DNA of 64,000 nucleotides from Sphaerulina vaccinii (taxonomy: Eukaryota > Ascomycota > Dothideomycetes > Mycosphaerellales > Mycosphaerellaceae). The notes under the pieces are model-generated. The model made no database searches and was not told where the DNA came from. It was given only the letters and a program-made list of their open reading frames with translations. Numbering within the stretch: position 1 is the stretch's first letter; each line of letters opens with the position of its first letter. Shown here piece by piece: positions 51,607 to 63,519 of the stretch. Where the stretch lies: the NCBI GenBank assembly GCA_022570795.1, contig JAKUDP010000012.1, forward strand, positions 496,001 to 560,000, given 5' to 3'. The position numbers were made by a program, and so were the translations under genes.

Positions 51607-54600
51607 TCACTGTCCCAACTCCGCATAAATATCATGCAACTTCTCACTCGTAGCTTTGCTCCAAGCTATACTGCCTGTACCACTACCTGCCACACTTGGC
51701 GAGCCAGCGCTGGCATTCGTACTTCTCGTGTCAGGCCTATCATTTCCTTGGGGAAGAGCACTAGCCAGGTGGGCTGTACTCCATGCTCCAGGCCTTTGCT
51801 CAGTCGAAAGAGGAGACAGTGTTGCAGTCTTTGGCGCCTGTCCTTGACCATTCATAGCGGAAACTGGCGAAGCAGTCTCGAAAGGACGAGAGCTCTGCTG
51901 CTGTACGGGACTCTGCTGAACAGAACTGGCACCAGCCGTTGTTGGTGTCTGTGGTGTGTGCGAAGGCTGAGAAGTCTGAGGTGTTTGGGTAGCTTTCCCG
52001 CCTTGCTGCAACCTCTTCCCCTCCTGGATCATCTCATCTCCTAATCTGTCCAGGTAAAAACGTGCCACATCACCTGGCAGTCCTTGGAATGCCTTGACTA
52101 TGGTCGCTAAGTCCTTGCGGCCTTTTTCATAAGCAGCCAAGTCGCGGTTCCCGTAGACGTCTCGCCCTGCAGCATACTTATTCGTGTCTTCCAAGTTTCT
52201 GAAGAAGACATTGACAGCTACGGATGTCGTGTAATTTCTGTCTGGTGGGGACGCTACCGGAGCTGTAGTGTGTGGCCACATAGCTGGGATGAACAAGATG
52301 TCGCCGGGTTCGAGTATTGTTTCGACTGGGTGGGTTTGTGACAGAGCTGGATGTTGAGCTGCGGCGTTGGCAGAGAAGATGTTCAGACTTGAGGAGGAGG
52401 ATCCGGGTGCAAAGTCTAGGTGGCTAACGTCAGATGGTGGGAAGAGGATTAAGCGCTTGCGGCCGCGGATCTGACAGTATATGTTTGCCATCACGTCGTA
52501 GTGCAGCCACATATTGACTGGTCCGGAGATTCGAAGAGGTGAAGAATGGGCTTTGCTTTGGACGTATTCGTCGAGTTCGTCAGGCAGGAGAAAGTCGTTG
52601 GCTATTGTTGGGAAGTCGTCTGAGAGTTTCGTCGGAGCTTTGCTGGGAGCTTCTGTGGACAGAGATCGGAGGTAGAGGCGTTCGCCACGTTCAACTCCAT
52701 CGATGAATGTGCCGAAGTCTTGATTGATATAGGAGAAGTTCTTGTTTTGGAAGTTCATGGCTTCTGAAGATGCTGAGTGGACGGAGACCTTGCGATTGGC
52801 TCCGATGTTGTCTTTGAGGTAGTAGTTGGTCCAGGTGGCTATACATGGTCCGAGACGACACTTTCGTAGGACGACCGGTCGAGCTGCTTCGACGTATTGA
52901 GGAAAATTGATGCCGTGGGAGATTTTGACTTCGAATATGCGTGTGGCTTCTGGCATCTTTCCCGGGGCCGCTGATGTGCCATTCGTTACTGTCAGTGTTG
53001 TGTGGCCCTTTGGTGACTCAACAAAGATTGTACTCTGCTCCGCTGTTGGTTTGCCGCCTTCGAGCGTGGAGTGAAGCCGCCACTGCATCTCAAACTTGCC
53101 AGCATGAGCATCATTGAGTATGCAGCTGCGATTCCATGTTGTGCCAAAAGAGAAACATGTAGCTCCACCTCCGAGCACTACTAGTCCGCCGTCTACATCC
53201 TGTACTGTATGTCCTACGAGAAGTGGCCGTGGTCCTTGTATAGGCTGCGGTCGAAGTGTCTTCATGTTCAAGATCTCGTCTTGTCGTGTCAACATACGAG
53301 CACCTGTAATGCCGCCGATCATCAGGATTCCACGATTCGATCTCACAAGCTGTGCACCGAATCGTCCAAGGATGCACCCATCTGCTTTCAAGAATGCTAT
53401 CGCCTTGTTAGTGACATTCTTACAGATCAACGTCATGTCGGGCTCGAGTGTCCAGTGCCAGAAGTCGTTCAGTATCCGTCCTGCAGAAGTCATGCCACCG
53501 ACAAGCACACCAGAAACGCCGCCTTTGCTGTCTGTGATCATCACTGCCCCGAATCGAGCTGGAGGTCTTTCTGAGCCTCGTATCGTGACCTGTTGCCAGC
53601 CGGTCTCGCCAGTCCAGATCAGCCACTCGTCCAGTACCTGCCCATCGCTAGTCTTGCCACCGAACATGAGCACCGTGTGCGCTGGCCGAGGGTCTGTAGG
53701 GAGGACAAGTGGGACTGCACAGTGTCGATATCGGCCCCGTGGTAAGTCCTGTACACGCCTCCAGTTCCCGTCCAATCGTAGCCACGATTCTGCGCTGGCT
53801 TTATCTGGTGAGGTTCGTCCTCCTGTCAGAACACAGTTGGAGGTATTGCCCAGTCTCGTAACATTGTGGCACATAAGCCCGTTCCGTAGAGGTGGTCCTG
53901 TTATTGCTTGTGTTATGTCGAATCGTGAATAAGTGTTACATGTGTCAAGTCGTTCCTGTGTGCCAAGTCCACCATGAAGACCGACAGAGTCTCCAGCAGC
54001 GTCAATCTGAAGAGGTGGTATCGCAACTGCAAATCGTCTAAAGTCATGAGGTTCCTGTAGCTCGTGTGTCTTGAGTATATCTCCTGGGCCAAAGTGGTAT
54101 TGTGGTGTCGTGGGACTGTTGCCGGTTGGACTCGATGCAAAAGAGCCATGAACTGAGCCTGCAAATAGGGACGCTCGTGAAGCTCTGTACGGCTTGACAG
54201 CATAATCCTTGTTGGGCTCTTTCTCTGCGAATAGCAGAAAGTAGTGCGAGCCGAAAAGTGCAAACTCCTCCCACTCGTCGAATGGCTCTACTCGATCAAG
54301 CTTCCTTCGCTCCTCAGCACTCAAGAAAGTCGGGTCTGACCAAAGTTCCCAGAGTGACTTGATGTCTGTACCATTTTCTGGGAAGCCAGCTGCCACGAAA
54401 CGTGCTTTCATCATATCCATAGTGCCTATGGCGCGTAAAGGCGTCCGTAGCTTGTCGAAGTGAGCGAGCATGGTTGCTGCGAAAGGGTGGTCTGGCCCGT
54501 CAGGTATGTGTTGCTCGAGCAGGCAAAATCTTACATCATCAAATGTCGCCGCCCATTGGAAGACAGCCTGTGATCCGTCGACTGTCATATATGCGGTGGA

Positions 54601-55500
54601 GACCTCGGAAGTGAACAGGATTGCCACATCTCCGTTGCCCATCTGTAGATGGTCCTGGAGGATGTCTTTGAGTGGGTCGAGATTGATCAGATCGCATCCA
54701 ATGGCCACATATGGATCGCTCGAAGCCAGTAGTCCTCTATCCTTGCCGGTAGTGGTGAACTTGGGCAGCAGAGCCTTCAGCTGTTCTGTCTTCTGAATGA
54801 TGCCGATCTTGTTTTGCATCAGAACAGGATAGTCCACATCCACGAAAGTGGTGCCTTGGCATAGAAGTGGTTGTTTTCCCAGGAAAAGCCATGGTAGAGG
54901 ATCGCTGTGGTGTCTGTCAATTCATGTCTGTCAGATCTGTAGGCGAGATTATACATACTACCCGCATCCCAGGTTGACGACGACCTTTCGTTTTGAAGTG
55001 CGCTCCGCCAGGAATCGTGACACTCCATGCTCAATGGCCTTCATGCGCAACCAGTAGCCACGATTGATCAATGGCGATCTTCGCTTGAACTTGCTGACGA
55101 AGTAGCGAAAGTATTCTGGCTCGCCATCGTAGTACAGCTTCTCGACAGAGCGTTTGGACACGATGGAGGACTTGTTTGTGTCCATGATGAGCTCATCGCG
55201 CTGTTGCTTTTGAGGGTCGCGCGCAACACCCTTGGCCATGGGAACGCTGCTGCTCCGTTTGAGCTTGGAGCTTGTGGTCGGCGAGCTGCCGATGAAGTTT
55301 TCTGTAGCGAGCATCTTGCCGTTGGAATGGTTCTCATCGCCAAAGTTGAACAGTGAAGTGTCTCGGTCATTGAAAGGAGTATCTTCAGAATTCTCTTCTG
55401 GCTGTGCGGCCGCCATGAACTCTGCAGCAAAGCCTGGCTGAAGTGTATCGGGTAGCGGGCTGCCGTTTTCTTGTCGTCGCAAGTCATCAGTGGAGTCCAT
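51607..55500 (-). CDS. PPM2: tRNA wybutosine-synthesizing protein 4 (TYW4/Ppm2)
   Basis: Exons 55500-54962 and 54904-51607 (57-bp intron) give 1278 residues. TYW4 methylates and methoxycarbonylates the wybutosine precursor at position 37 of tRNA-Phe. The amino part is a leucine carboxyl methyltransferase-like domain (about 110-500) with KVVVNLGCG at the S-adenosylmethionine site, split by the intron, then DPLPW and FVDVDYPVLM. A kelch-like propeller follows (about 520-860: VLMFGGKTSDGQVLDEWLIW, GVLVGGMTSAGRILNDFW, GILMIGGITG). The carboxyl part is JmjC-like: LHYDVMANIYCQIRGRKRLI (HxD) and ILFIPAMWPHTTAP (third His). The first 110 residues and the Gln/Ser/Pro-rich last 100 are low complexity, making it longer than the usual about 1050 residues. 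Confidence 0.93.
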
Positions 55501-55994
55501 AGCTTCTCTATAGAAGCCTTATGGCAGGGATTCCACGCGTGGGACTGCAGATGCAAGACAGGTATGGCCCCGTTTCCATGGGTGCAAGGTGTGGTCGGAA
55601 GCTGCTATAAGGACGAGAACCATCTTGCAGATATATCACCAGAAGAAGTTCCCCGAGGCTGCTGTCAGAGTGAGTGTCATCGACAAGATGGGAGTTGTGT
55701 TTCGGCTCTCCATCATCCTTCGACGAATCCGCTTCCTCTTCCAGCGAATATGCTGCAAGGATGATGGTTTTGTGTTTATATTTTTAGTCTGTACCTTATC
55801 GGTTATCAGTGAGCAGGGATGGAGCGGGAGGGAAGAAGCGAGGAGTGGAGAAAGTGCTAGGTCGCCTGCCCGAGCTCGCATGACATAGCTTCTCCAAGTC
55901 ACTGTTGTTGACTGAGGACTCGACAACCCAAACACACACATACAGATGAGACAGCGCGCGAGGAGACACTCACCTCCACCACACCACACTCGCC
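55501..55994. promoter_or_regulatory. Divergent region between PPM2 and ATG18
   Basis: 494 bp between opposite start codons. Short frames exist but none is supported. The ATG18 leader is rich in CACACA/CACC just before the start. No named regulatory site can be assigned. Confidence 0.5.
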
Positions 55995-57535
55995 ATGTCG
56001 GGCCTCAATTATGTTACGTTCAACCAGGACCACAGCTTGCTAGCAGTTGGTAGGACATTCGCAGATACAACGTCTTCGCGCATCGGAGTTGGACCTAGTC
56101 TCCAGCGGGCACTACAAACCATGCCAAACTGTTCGTCTTGGGATCGCTATTGGCCGCAGGCCCTGATTTCAGAGAGGCGTCAGCTAGTGCATCCAACTCC
56201 GATGCGCGAAGACGCTGTATGAGTATGAGGCAGAGAACAGGACTGATTGTCGGATATAGCAACCACCCGCGGACTGCGTGTATACAGCACGGATCCCTTC
56301 GAACTCACCAACCACTCGTACGAAGAAGACATCTCGCTCGTTGAACAGCTCTTCTCGACTTCCCTCGTGGCCATGATCCTCACGCCCAGACTGCTGCGGA
56401 TAGTGAACACCAAGGTGCGTTGTGTACAAGAGGAGACATGGGATGGATACATCTTATCGTGACTGAGTAGCGGACACAGAAACACTCGACCATTTGCGAA
56501 CTCACCTTCCATGGTATGGTCGTGGCTGTGAAGATGAACCGGAAGCGATTGGTAGTGCTGCTGGAAGAGATCGCGTTCATCTACGATATCAGCAACATGA
56601 AGATGCTGCACCAGCAGGCGACGCCGCTCAACCCAGGCGGGATATGCGCCATATCACCCAACGCCGAAAACAACTACCTCGCCATACCGCACTACCAGAG
56701 AACGGCGCAGAGTACACAACCCTCGCATGTGCCCAACTCAGCAAAGAAAGAGTCAATCAGCGGGGATGTCCTGCTGTATGATCTCAACAAGATGGAGGAA
56801 GTGACCGTGGTACAAGCACACAAGGCGCCGCTGTCTTACATTGCGATCAACAATGATGGCACGCTCATGGCAACCTCGTCCGAGAAGGGCACAGTGATAC
56901 GAGTCTTCTCGCTCCCTTCTGGGGATAAGCTCTATGAGTTCCGCCGAGGCAGCATGCCAGCTCGAATATACTGCATGTCCTTCAACGCGACCTCCACCCT
57001 GCTCTGCGTCTCCTCTGCGACAGAGACGGTGCATATCTTCAAACTAGCCCCACCAGGCTCGAATCCTAACACGACGCGACCGATCTCACCACCCTCTTCG
57101 CCGCGCCACGGATCCTTCTCGAACTCCCGCGATCGCAGCGAATCTCCTTCTCAATCCGAAATCGATCAGTCACAAGCCGGTCTTGATGGCGACCCAAGCG
57201 CTCTTGCATCAGCCCCTCAACCCCGCCAACCAGGCTTCATGTCCCTCGTTCGTCGTACGTCGCAGAATGTGGGCACTACTCTAGTCGGCCGAGCTGCAGC
57301 ATATCTACCCTCATCTGTGACGGAGATGTGGGAACCACAAAGAGATTTTGCTTGGGTAAGAGTACCGAGAGGAGCCAATGGACAACCTGTCAGATGCGTG
57401 GTGGCTATGGCGAACAACGTACCGCATGTCATGGTTGCGACTAGCGAGGGGGACTTTTATGTCTACATGGTGGATCTAGAGAAGGGTGGAGAAGGGACAC
57501 TGGTTAAGAGGTTTGAGTATGCGGAGCCTCAATAA
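55995..57535 (+). CDS. ATG18: Autophagy protein Atg18 (PROPPIN)
   Basis: Exons 55995-56049, 56260-56414 and 56471-57535 give 424 residues. Atg18 is a seven-bladed beta-propeller that binds PI3P and PI(3,5)P2 at the phagophore with Atg2. Key pieces: MSGLNYVTFNQDHSLLAVAT at the start, YSTDPFELTN, IVNTK, LVVLLEEIAFIYDISNMKML, HKAPLSYIAINNDGTLMATS, GTVIRVFSLPSGDKLYEFRR (containing the lipid-binding FRRG with the next Gly) and MSFNATSTLLCVSSATETVH. A Ser/Pro-rich loop (PPSSPRHGSF) sits between late blades. Intron 1 is 210 bp, unusual for this window, because it contains a complete 150-bp MITE. Intron 2 is 56 bp. The reading frame is intact. Confidence 0.95.
56068..56217 (+). mobile_element. MITE copy B inside ATG18 intron 1
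   Basis: This 150-bp element is bordered by TA on each side (56066-56067 and 56218-56219). The right terminal repeat, reverse-complemented, reads CAGCGTCTTCGCGCATCGGA and continues GTTGGATGC; the left has one change near its tip. Without the element and one TA the intron would be 58 bp, the normal size here. It starts 18 bp after the donor and ends 42 bp before the acceptor, so the splice sites are untouched. Confidence 0.92.
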
Positions 57536-58387
57536 AGGAGTAACCATTCTCACGGACTTTTGCAATCACTGCGGCTTTGCAAGCGGCCCCCACCTCCTCA
57601 CAGAGATCGACTGTGTTTCAGAGAGAGCCTATCAAGGGAGTCGCTTGCAAATCGAAAGTGATTGCAAATGTGGGTGCACATGGTTAAAGATAAAGATATG
57701 CTGACTTGTGTTCGGCAGTGAGATCCATAGCCTGAAGTATCGTAAAGGCGGAGATGGAGATGATTAGGAATTGATATATGGTATCGGACTCTGGGCAGCA
57801 TTGATCACGGGCATACTATGGCTGTGTGGATATCAAAAGCGCGGAATTGAGGAAGGATGCAGTGTTATGCCTTCTTTGCTGAGATGAGATGAGCGTTCAA
57901 GCGTTGGCGAGCGGAAGTCGTAGCTCGATTTTCAGAATACCCTACCCTACGTTACCAAGAGACATCAAGCATGTGCCTGAACAATTCTATCACTCTCTAA
58001 TCGCATAACCAGAAATGTAAGCGATGCAGCTCTGCTTTGAGCAGCGTAGACAATGCTGAAAATTGGAGAGACGGCAACAATCATATTCTTCAACCCTGAT
58101 CAAAGCAGAAATTCATGAAGGAGTTCTAGCTCTACAGAAGCTCTGCCCTCCTCACCGTTCTAGAAGTTCTTGAAAAAACCCTCGATTTCCTTGCCTTCTT
58201 CTTTGCACCATTCTCCCCATTGTCTGCGTATGCTTCCATCCAAATGCCACGTGCTCTTCCGGTTCGGACGGTACATTCGGTAGCGCAGATTTGGCGAGAC
58301 AGTCTGAGTTCGACGACCTAGCTTGTTGTTCTCGTGCCCCATGTCCATTCTCCCGTCAACGTGACGAACAAGAAAAGGATCTCCATA
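57536..58387. other. Convergent intergenic region ATG18/RhoGDI
   Basis: 852 bp between two 3' ends. Frames are short and AT-richer than the genes. Nothing is supported. Confidence 0.55.
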
Positions 58388-59176
58388 CTACCAATCCTTC
58401 TTAATCTCAAAGGTCCAGGAGAATTCCAAATGAGTTTGCTTATCGTCGTCGATGAACTTGCTAAGTGCAGAGTACTTGCCACGACCCAGCATGCCTGTAG
58501 GAGCGGTGTCGGGTTCGAACTTCTTCTCGTACTCGGGCTTGTCTGTTGTGTTGGGGGAGTAGGAGCCCTACCAAACATAGTCATTAACCATAACTCAGTC
58601 AAGGATGAGTATAAGTTTACTTACGATCATCTCCTGCATCTTGTTCTTGAGCGGCCCTCTCGACACGACTTGTACATACTTCAAACCACTAAGAATCTGA
58701 TGATGAACAGTAAATCTCGCTTTCATGCGAAACGTAGCACCTTCTTTGATAGTGAATGGGTGGTTCTTGAGGTCTGCGAGTGCGCCTTCCTTCTCGAGGT
58801 TAATGATGATGTCTGGGCGACCTTCGACTTCCAGGCCTAGGGACTTGATGATGACTTGACGAGGATCGTTTGGGTCGCCGATTCGGGTGCCTCCACCAAG
58901 GCCGAGAGACTCTTTGTATTTGCGGAGCGATTCGTCGTTTTGATCTGGGAGATATGTCAGTATTGGTGGCGGAATTCTGGTTGTGCTGAAGATAGTAGGC
59001 AGTAAGTTGAACAGGGCAACCCGAGGCCTCAGGCATATGCCTCCTGAGAAGTGCTGAGGTTTGAAAGAAAGTGGCGACTCACCAAGCTGTTGATATTCGT
59101 CAATGGTCTTCTTCTCGCCCACCTTGAACCCCTCCGTGGCTTCAGGCTCCAAGTCGTCCTTGTTTGGCGCCGACAT
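58388..59176 (-). CDS. RDI1: Rho GDP-dissociation inhibitor
   Basis: Exons 59176-59083, 58944-58625 and 58567-58388 give 197 residues, the exact usual size. RhoGDI extracts prenylated Rho GTPases (Cdc42, Rho1) from membranes and holds them inactive in the cytosol. The amino arm has KKTIDEYQQLDQNDESLRKY and KESLGLG, formed only after splicing. The immunoglobulin-like fold shows VIIKSLGLEVEGRPDIIINL, FTIKEGATFRMKARFTVHHQ, ILSGLKYVQVV, MLGRGKYSALSKFIDDDKQ and the terminal FSWTFEIKKDW. Intron 1 is 138 bp, divisible by three and free of stops in frame, so an unspliced reading looks deceptively open. Confidence 0.95.
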
Positions 59177-60048
59177 GTTGGCTGGAGATGTGGATGTCGA
59201 TATGAGATGGTTCTGTCCAATAAGTACCGCACAATGTTCGTGCTTTGTGGTTGCTGCAGTGTTAAGTTGAAGTTGAGCTGTTTGTTGCGGTGTGAACAAC
59301 ACAGAGATGCAGTCCGAAGTGGGGCGACAGGTACGAGGCAAGCTTCAGTCAGCAACGTCGACATGAAACAACACCTTCACCTGTCTTCTGCAACACCTTC
59401 CAGTGGCATGAAACGGTCTCGAAGTGCAACCTGAGGCCGCCTCTACGGCGTCTTGAGGACTACCGACATGGATGTTCCAGACATGTCGTGCCGTGCAAGT
59501 CCTTCTTGAGATCATATGGTGACCATTACTCGCGCATTCTTCAGCCTTGCCAACCAACGCCAACTGTCGTGGAAGCAGGGATGGACCAGGCGATGAACGG
59601 AGGAAGAACTGTGGTCTTTTATACCAGCCACCATGATTTCTCCTATACCGATGAAAGGCGGAGCTAAATGCCGGAGTCTTTCGTTGTAATTTCCTGTGGC
59701 CCAGCCTCGTGATTTATGGTGGTTCATGGTTGACGGTAATGGCGCCGCTCCCCAGATGTTCTCACGTTTCTGTGACGGCTTCTCGAGCCTCGATCCCTTT
59801 CCTCTGCTATCTTGTCGCATAAGGACTCGCATCCTTGTCATACATTACATTTGTGACGATTCTGTCCTCTCTTCTTACTTACACCTTACTCCTTATAATT
59901 CCCATTGTACTACTGCCTTTGCACGTTGAGCCGATCGCGCGTTCCACGTGTTCAGACAGCGCCGAGTTCTTCTCCGCCCGAAGCATCACGACAATTGCGC
60001 GCTAACATCCACACCGAGCGATTGGGAACGTGAAACGCGTCGGAAACG
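59177..60048. promoter_or_regulatory. Divergent region between RDI1 and BQT4
   Basis: 872 bp between opposite starts. Frames on both strands are short and featureless. Promoters for both genes are expected here; no specific site is recognised. Confidence 0.5.
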
Positions 60049-61473
60049 ATGGCACCATCCATTGAACGCCAGCACGCGCTGCCTGAGCGCCAGAATATGA
60101 TGCTGGAAGAGGAGCGCTCTCCGAACCGTATGTCGCATTCCACAGCGTCATCAGATTGTCGCAAGAAGGAGTATGTGGATATGCTAACCGTTGGCGCATT
60201 GCAGATGAGATACTGGTCGAGCGCCGATGCCTGGGACAGACTGAGCTCAAAGTGAAGCCAGGTCAAATTGGCACTTCCAACGCGACGAAGATTGAGAACT
60301 TGGGCGTCCTTGACTATGCGCATCTGCGCGTACCCTTGCCAAAGGACTTGACGGGCAGCGGCATCTTTCTACGTGGCACCAACCGAAAGTTCCCAGAGGC
60401 CTATTTCTTGATGGTACGTTGAACAAATGAGATGGCGCATTTGGATAAAAGCTGAGTAGGACAATAGCGACGCTCTAGTGACGGCTTCATCAGCGCAACG
60501 GGCATGTACAAGGCAGCATTCCCGTGGGCGCAACAGGAAGAAGAGGCGCTGGAGAAGGAGTACATCAAGAGTCTCGAGGAGGCTTCCAGCGAGGAAGTCG
60601 CCGGAAATGTCTGGATCGACCCAAAGAAAGGTGTGTAACACGAACTCTCTTTGATGACGCGGGGGAAGCCAATGCTCATTTCTCACTTCCACAGCACTTG
60701 ATCTTGCCGACGAATACGGTATCAAACACTGGATCGAAGCGCTTCTCGATTCCGAACCCATCACTCACGGCACGAGCGACCCGAAGAAGAATATCAAGTC
60801 ACCACCGCCATTCAAGATGGAGGACGCGGCAAATGGCGCAAAGACGCCAGGTGGACGACGCACAACACGTGGTGCGCGCAGCATGCGATCAGAGTCACCC
60901 TCGAAGGCCAAGGCAACACCACGCAAGATCGCCACTCCAAGAAGGCCACGCCGAACGCGAGGAACCACTGCTGAGCCCGAAGAACCTGTAGTTCCAGAGA
61001 CGAACGGGACATCCGCACCAAAGGACACTGTGCGCCTCGAAGTTGAGACAACCACTGGCGTCAACGGCGAAGAAGATACGAAACTCAAGGTCGAGATGCC
61101 TACAAATCACCCAGATCTGAAGATCCCAGACAACACAGAGGACATGCTGGAGAAGGCGAGACAGATGGTCGCAGAAGCCAGAAAGATTGATGGCACGATC
61201 ACGCGCGAGAAGGGCAAGCGAAAGGTTGATGAGGCGATTGATGAAGAAGATGACATCGAGGCTGAAGCAGCGTCGCGAGCGGCTGGCAGAGTGAGACCAA
61301 ACGAAGTTGAGCTGCGTAAGGAGAAGATCAGGCGAAGAGCGTTGACTGGAATTGTGGCCACTTTGGCTGCAGGGTACGTCGAAGCGCACGAATCTGGGAC
61401 TGTGAGAAGGAGATATGCTAACAACTCACACAGTGCGCTTATACCCAGCATCATTGCTGCTTTCCCTTGGTAA
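60049..61473 (+). CDS. BQT4: Bouquet formation protein Bqt4 (APSES-like domain, tail-anchored)
   Basis: Five exons (60049-60127, 60205-60413, 60468-60630, 60695-61373, 61434-61473) close in frame to 389 residues. Bqt4 sits in the inner nuclear membrane and tethers telomeres to the nuclear envelope through Rap1. The amino APSES/KilA-N-like fold is seen in VKPGQIGTSNATKIENLGVL, DYAHLRVPLPKDL, FPEAYFLM joined to RRSSDGFISATGMYKAAFPW, and ADEYGIKHWIEALLDSEPI. A basic, TPRK/RR-rich linker follows. The last two exons together make the tail anchor TGIVATLAAGALIPSIIAAF, ending PW. Recovering this membrane tail across intron 4 supports the model. DNA-binding APSES transcription factors lack such a tail. 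Confidence 0.88.
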
Positions 61474-62998
61474 AGGACGCAAGGACCGGGATCTACTGTT
61501 TTCACCAAAGATACCACTGCTTTATGGGTAAGGAGTTCGCGAAGATGATCTATCTTTTTGCTTGCTACAACATCAGGTTCGCGTGCGCGCGAGGCACGAA
61601 AGCATCTGCGCTGGGTGAAAGGAAGGCTGGACACAGAGACGAATGGGCGGGAGAACTGTTCAGCGGGGAGTACAAAACTCCATATCACAAGTCGACTATG
61701 ACTCGACTACATTTCCTTTTAACAGCCAGTGCCAGATAATTGAATGCCAATCTGATCAATTCGAGCCTGTCTCTCTTCCACAAGACTCGATGTAATGCTC
61801 GTTGCCGATGACACCTTAGTAGTTCCCAACGCAAACCTCTCAGATCTCAGTGCCGAACCTGCCAGCACCTGGAGGCTGCTTATGATGGCATAGACAATAT
61901 GAGTTCGCAGAGAGGCCAGCGACGATCATCCTGGCCAGCCTCGTATGCCGAAGCTGTCGGACCCAGCGCCGGTCCACTGTTTGTTGTGTTCACCGTTGCG
62001 AGGACAATGTCGAGGAATGCGCCTAATGTAGCACAGTGTATGATACGAACCAGCGCATTGGTATCGCAGGTCGTACTAGATCTTTCATACTCTTGACTGC
62101 TCCCTCGACCGACTTGATCAAGGCTCGACGAAATTGGTCATTGCCGCCAGAAGCAGCCTTTGCTGTAGGCTGCGATCATGCGAGACATCCAACAATCGAT
62201 TTCCAGGTCTGCGAAGCAACCTTCTCCGATATCACATCCGACTCAGCTAGCAGGTTGAGGCTGCTTATGGTACCATAGACAATGCGACATCTTGGAGAAG
62301 CCGAAGTTCATCGGCCCTGAAGTAGGGCGCTTGGCTTCCAGCTTAGGGTTACGCATATCTTGAGCCACTGCAACACTGACACAACGACCTTGAGTATCCA
62401 TATTCTGGATAGACAGTTCAATCAGATCGTTGAAAGTAAGAATGTGTGGAGGTTCTTGTGGCGATCGAGCACGAGTGGAGAGTGTTATGTCGAAAAGGTC
62501 GAATTAGCTGGATTTGCAAAACGTTGATATTTTGAGATGGTGGTGAAGACCACCCATAGGTGCTACCTGACTTTCCGGCGAGTACGGTGACTGAACATGG
62601 ATTTGACGCTGACAAGTCAAAGTCGAGCATTCATCTCTGACAATCAGCTTGGACAGTAAGGCGTTCTGTCTGGAGACGCGTTGGCTTGGACCTCGCGCGT
62701 GGATGGAGAGTTTTCTGACAACGGGAGAAAGTAGCTCTGAAATACGAGAGCGTGTCTCAACAGCTCTGTCCGGCGAGGCGACCGCATAGTCCTCACACGT
62801 GGACGGAGAGAAGAAGTATGTCTCTGTAGAGCTCGTGCTCATTTCATTCGTTTCGTCTATGGCACTTCACGCCGAAAATGCATAATATCCATGCATCCAT
62901 ATCTGATGATGGAAAGCATCTCCGTTCCGCCCCTCAGTGATCATATGAAGCGCGAGCCCTCCCCAGTGCCCTGGTTATCCCATGTCTTCAGAGACACT
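61474..62998. other. Intergenic region with a short degenerate direct repeat
   Basis: 1.5 kb between BQT4 and thioredoxin. About 30 bp at 61873-61902 recur, with a few changes, at 62257-62286. The minus frame 62504-62842 is the only open frame with a plausible start (listed separately). Nothing else is supported. Confidence 0.45.
62504..62842 (-). CDS. Possible small hypothetical protein
   Basis: An ATG-initiated frame of 112 codons starting MSTSSTETYFFSPSTCEDYA. Composition of the first 70 residues (Ser/Glu/Arg/Leu, ETRSRISELLSPVVRKL) is protein-like, but no domain, signal or family is recognised and the second half looks weaker. It lies about 160 bp upstream of the thioredoxin 3' end and on the same strand. 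It may equally be chance. Confidence 0.25.
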   Translation of the reverse strand: MSTSSTETYFFSPSTCEDYAVASPDRAVETRSRISELLSPVVRKLSIHARGPSQRVSRQNALLSKLIVRDECSTLTCQRQIHVQSPYSPESQVAPMGGLHHHLKISTFCKSS

Positions 62999-63519
62999 TT
63001 ACAATCCCTTCTCAATAGCGGCCTTGAGGGCGTTTGGATTGGCACCAACAACCTCAGCGATCTTCTCTCCGTTCTTGAAGAGGAAGAACGTTGGCATAGC
63101 ACGGACGGACAGCTCTTGAGCGACATCTGGAACCTCATCGACGTCGATCTTGTAGAATTTGGCTTGAGGGAACTCGTCGGCGAACCTGAAGAGGTCTGAT
63201 TAGCATGCGCACACAAAAAGAAAGGTCTGGCGCTCAATTCCCAGCGCTGCGCAAGATGTACTCACTTGCTGACTTGTGGGGCAATGACCTTACAAGGGCC
63301 GCACCAGGTTGCAAAGCAGTCGATGACCTGGAGAGTGTCCTTCTCTGCCATGGCGGTATCGTAGTCCTTCTTGGACTGGAGGTTGTGAACGCCGTTACCC
63401 ATTGTGGATGTTGCGGAGAAAGGTCTGAAGTTGTTGAAGACGGGTCGATATGTCGCTCGGAATGTGTTTGGAGCTGTGAATCGAGTGGTGAGTAGTGTTC
63501 GTCGCAAAGCTGAAGACAT
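62999..63519 (-). CDS. Mitochondrial thioredoxin
   Basis: Exons 63519-63266 and 63185-62999 (80-bp intron) give 146 residues. The start at 63519 (MSSALRRTLLTTRFTAPNTF) gives an Arg/Thr/Phe-rich presequence of about 40 residues ending near FSATSTMGNG, typical of mitochondrial import. A Met at the end of the presequence could give a cytosolic form. The thioredoxin fold follows, with CFATWCGPCKVIAPQVSK (redox WCGPC), FYKIDVDEVPDVAQELSV, the cis-Pro in RAMPTFFLFKNGEKI and the final ALKAAIEKGL. It reduces protein disulfides, including peroxiredoxins. Yeast Trx3 is the likely functional counterpart. Confidence 0.93.

Noticed and set aside
53114..53932. 272-codon plus-strand frame
   Set aside because: It is wholly antisense to the kelch part of PPM2, whose reading is strongly supported.
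58945..59082. Reading RhoGDI intron 1 as coding
   Set aside because: The intron is in frame and stop-free, but its product does not match the family, while splicing gives the conserved LDQNDESLRKY arm.
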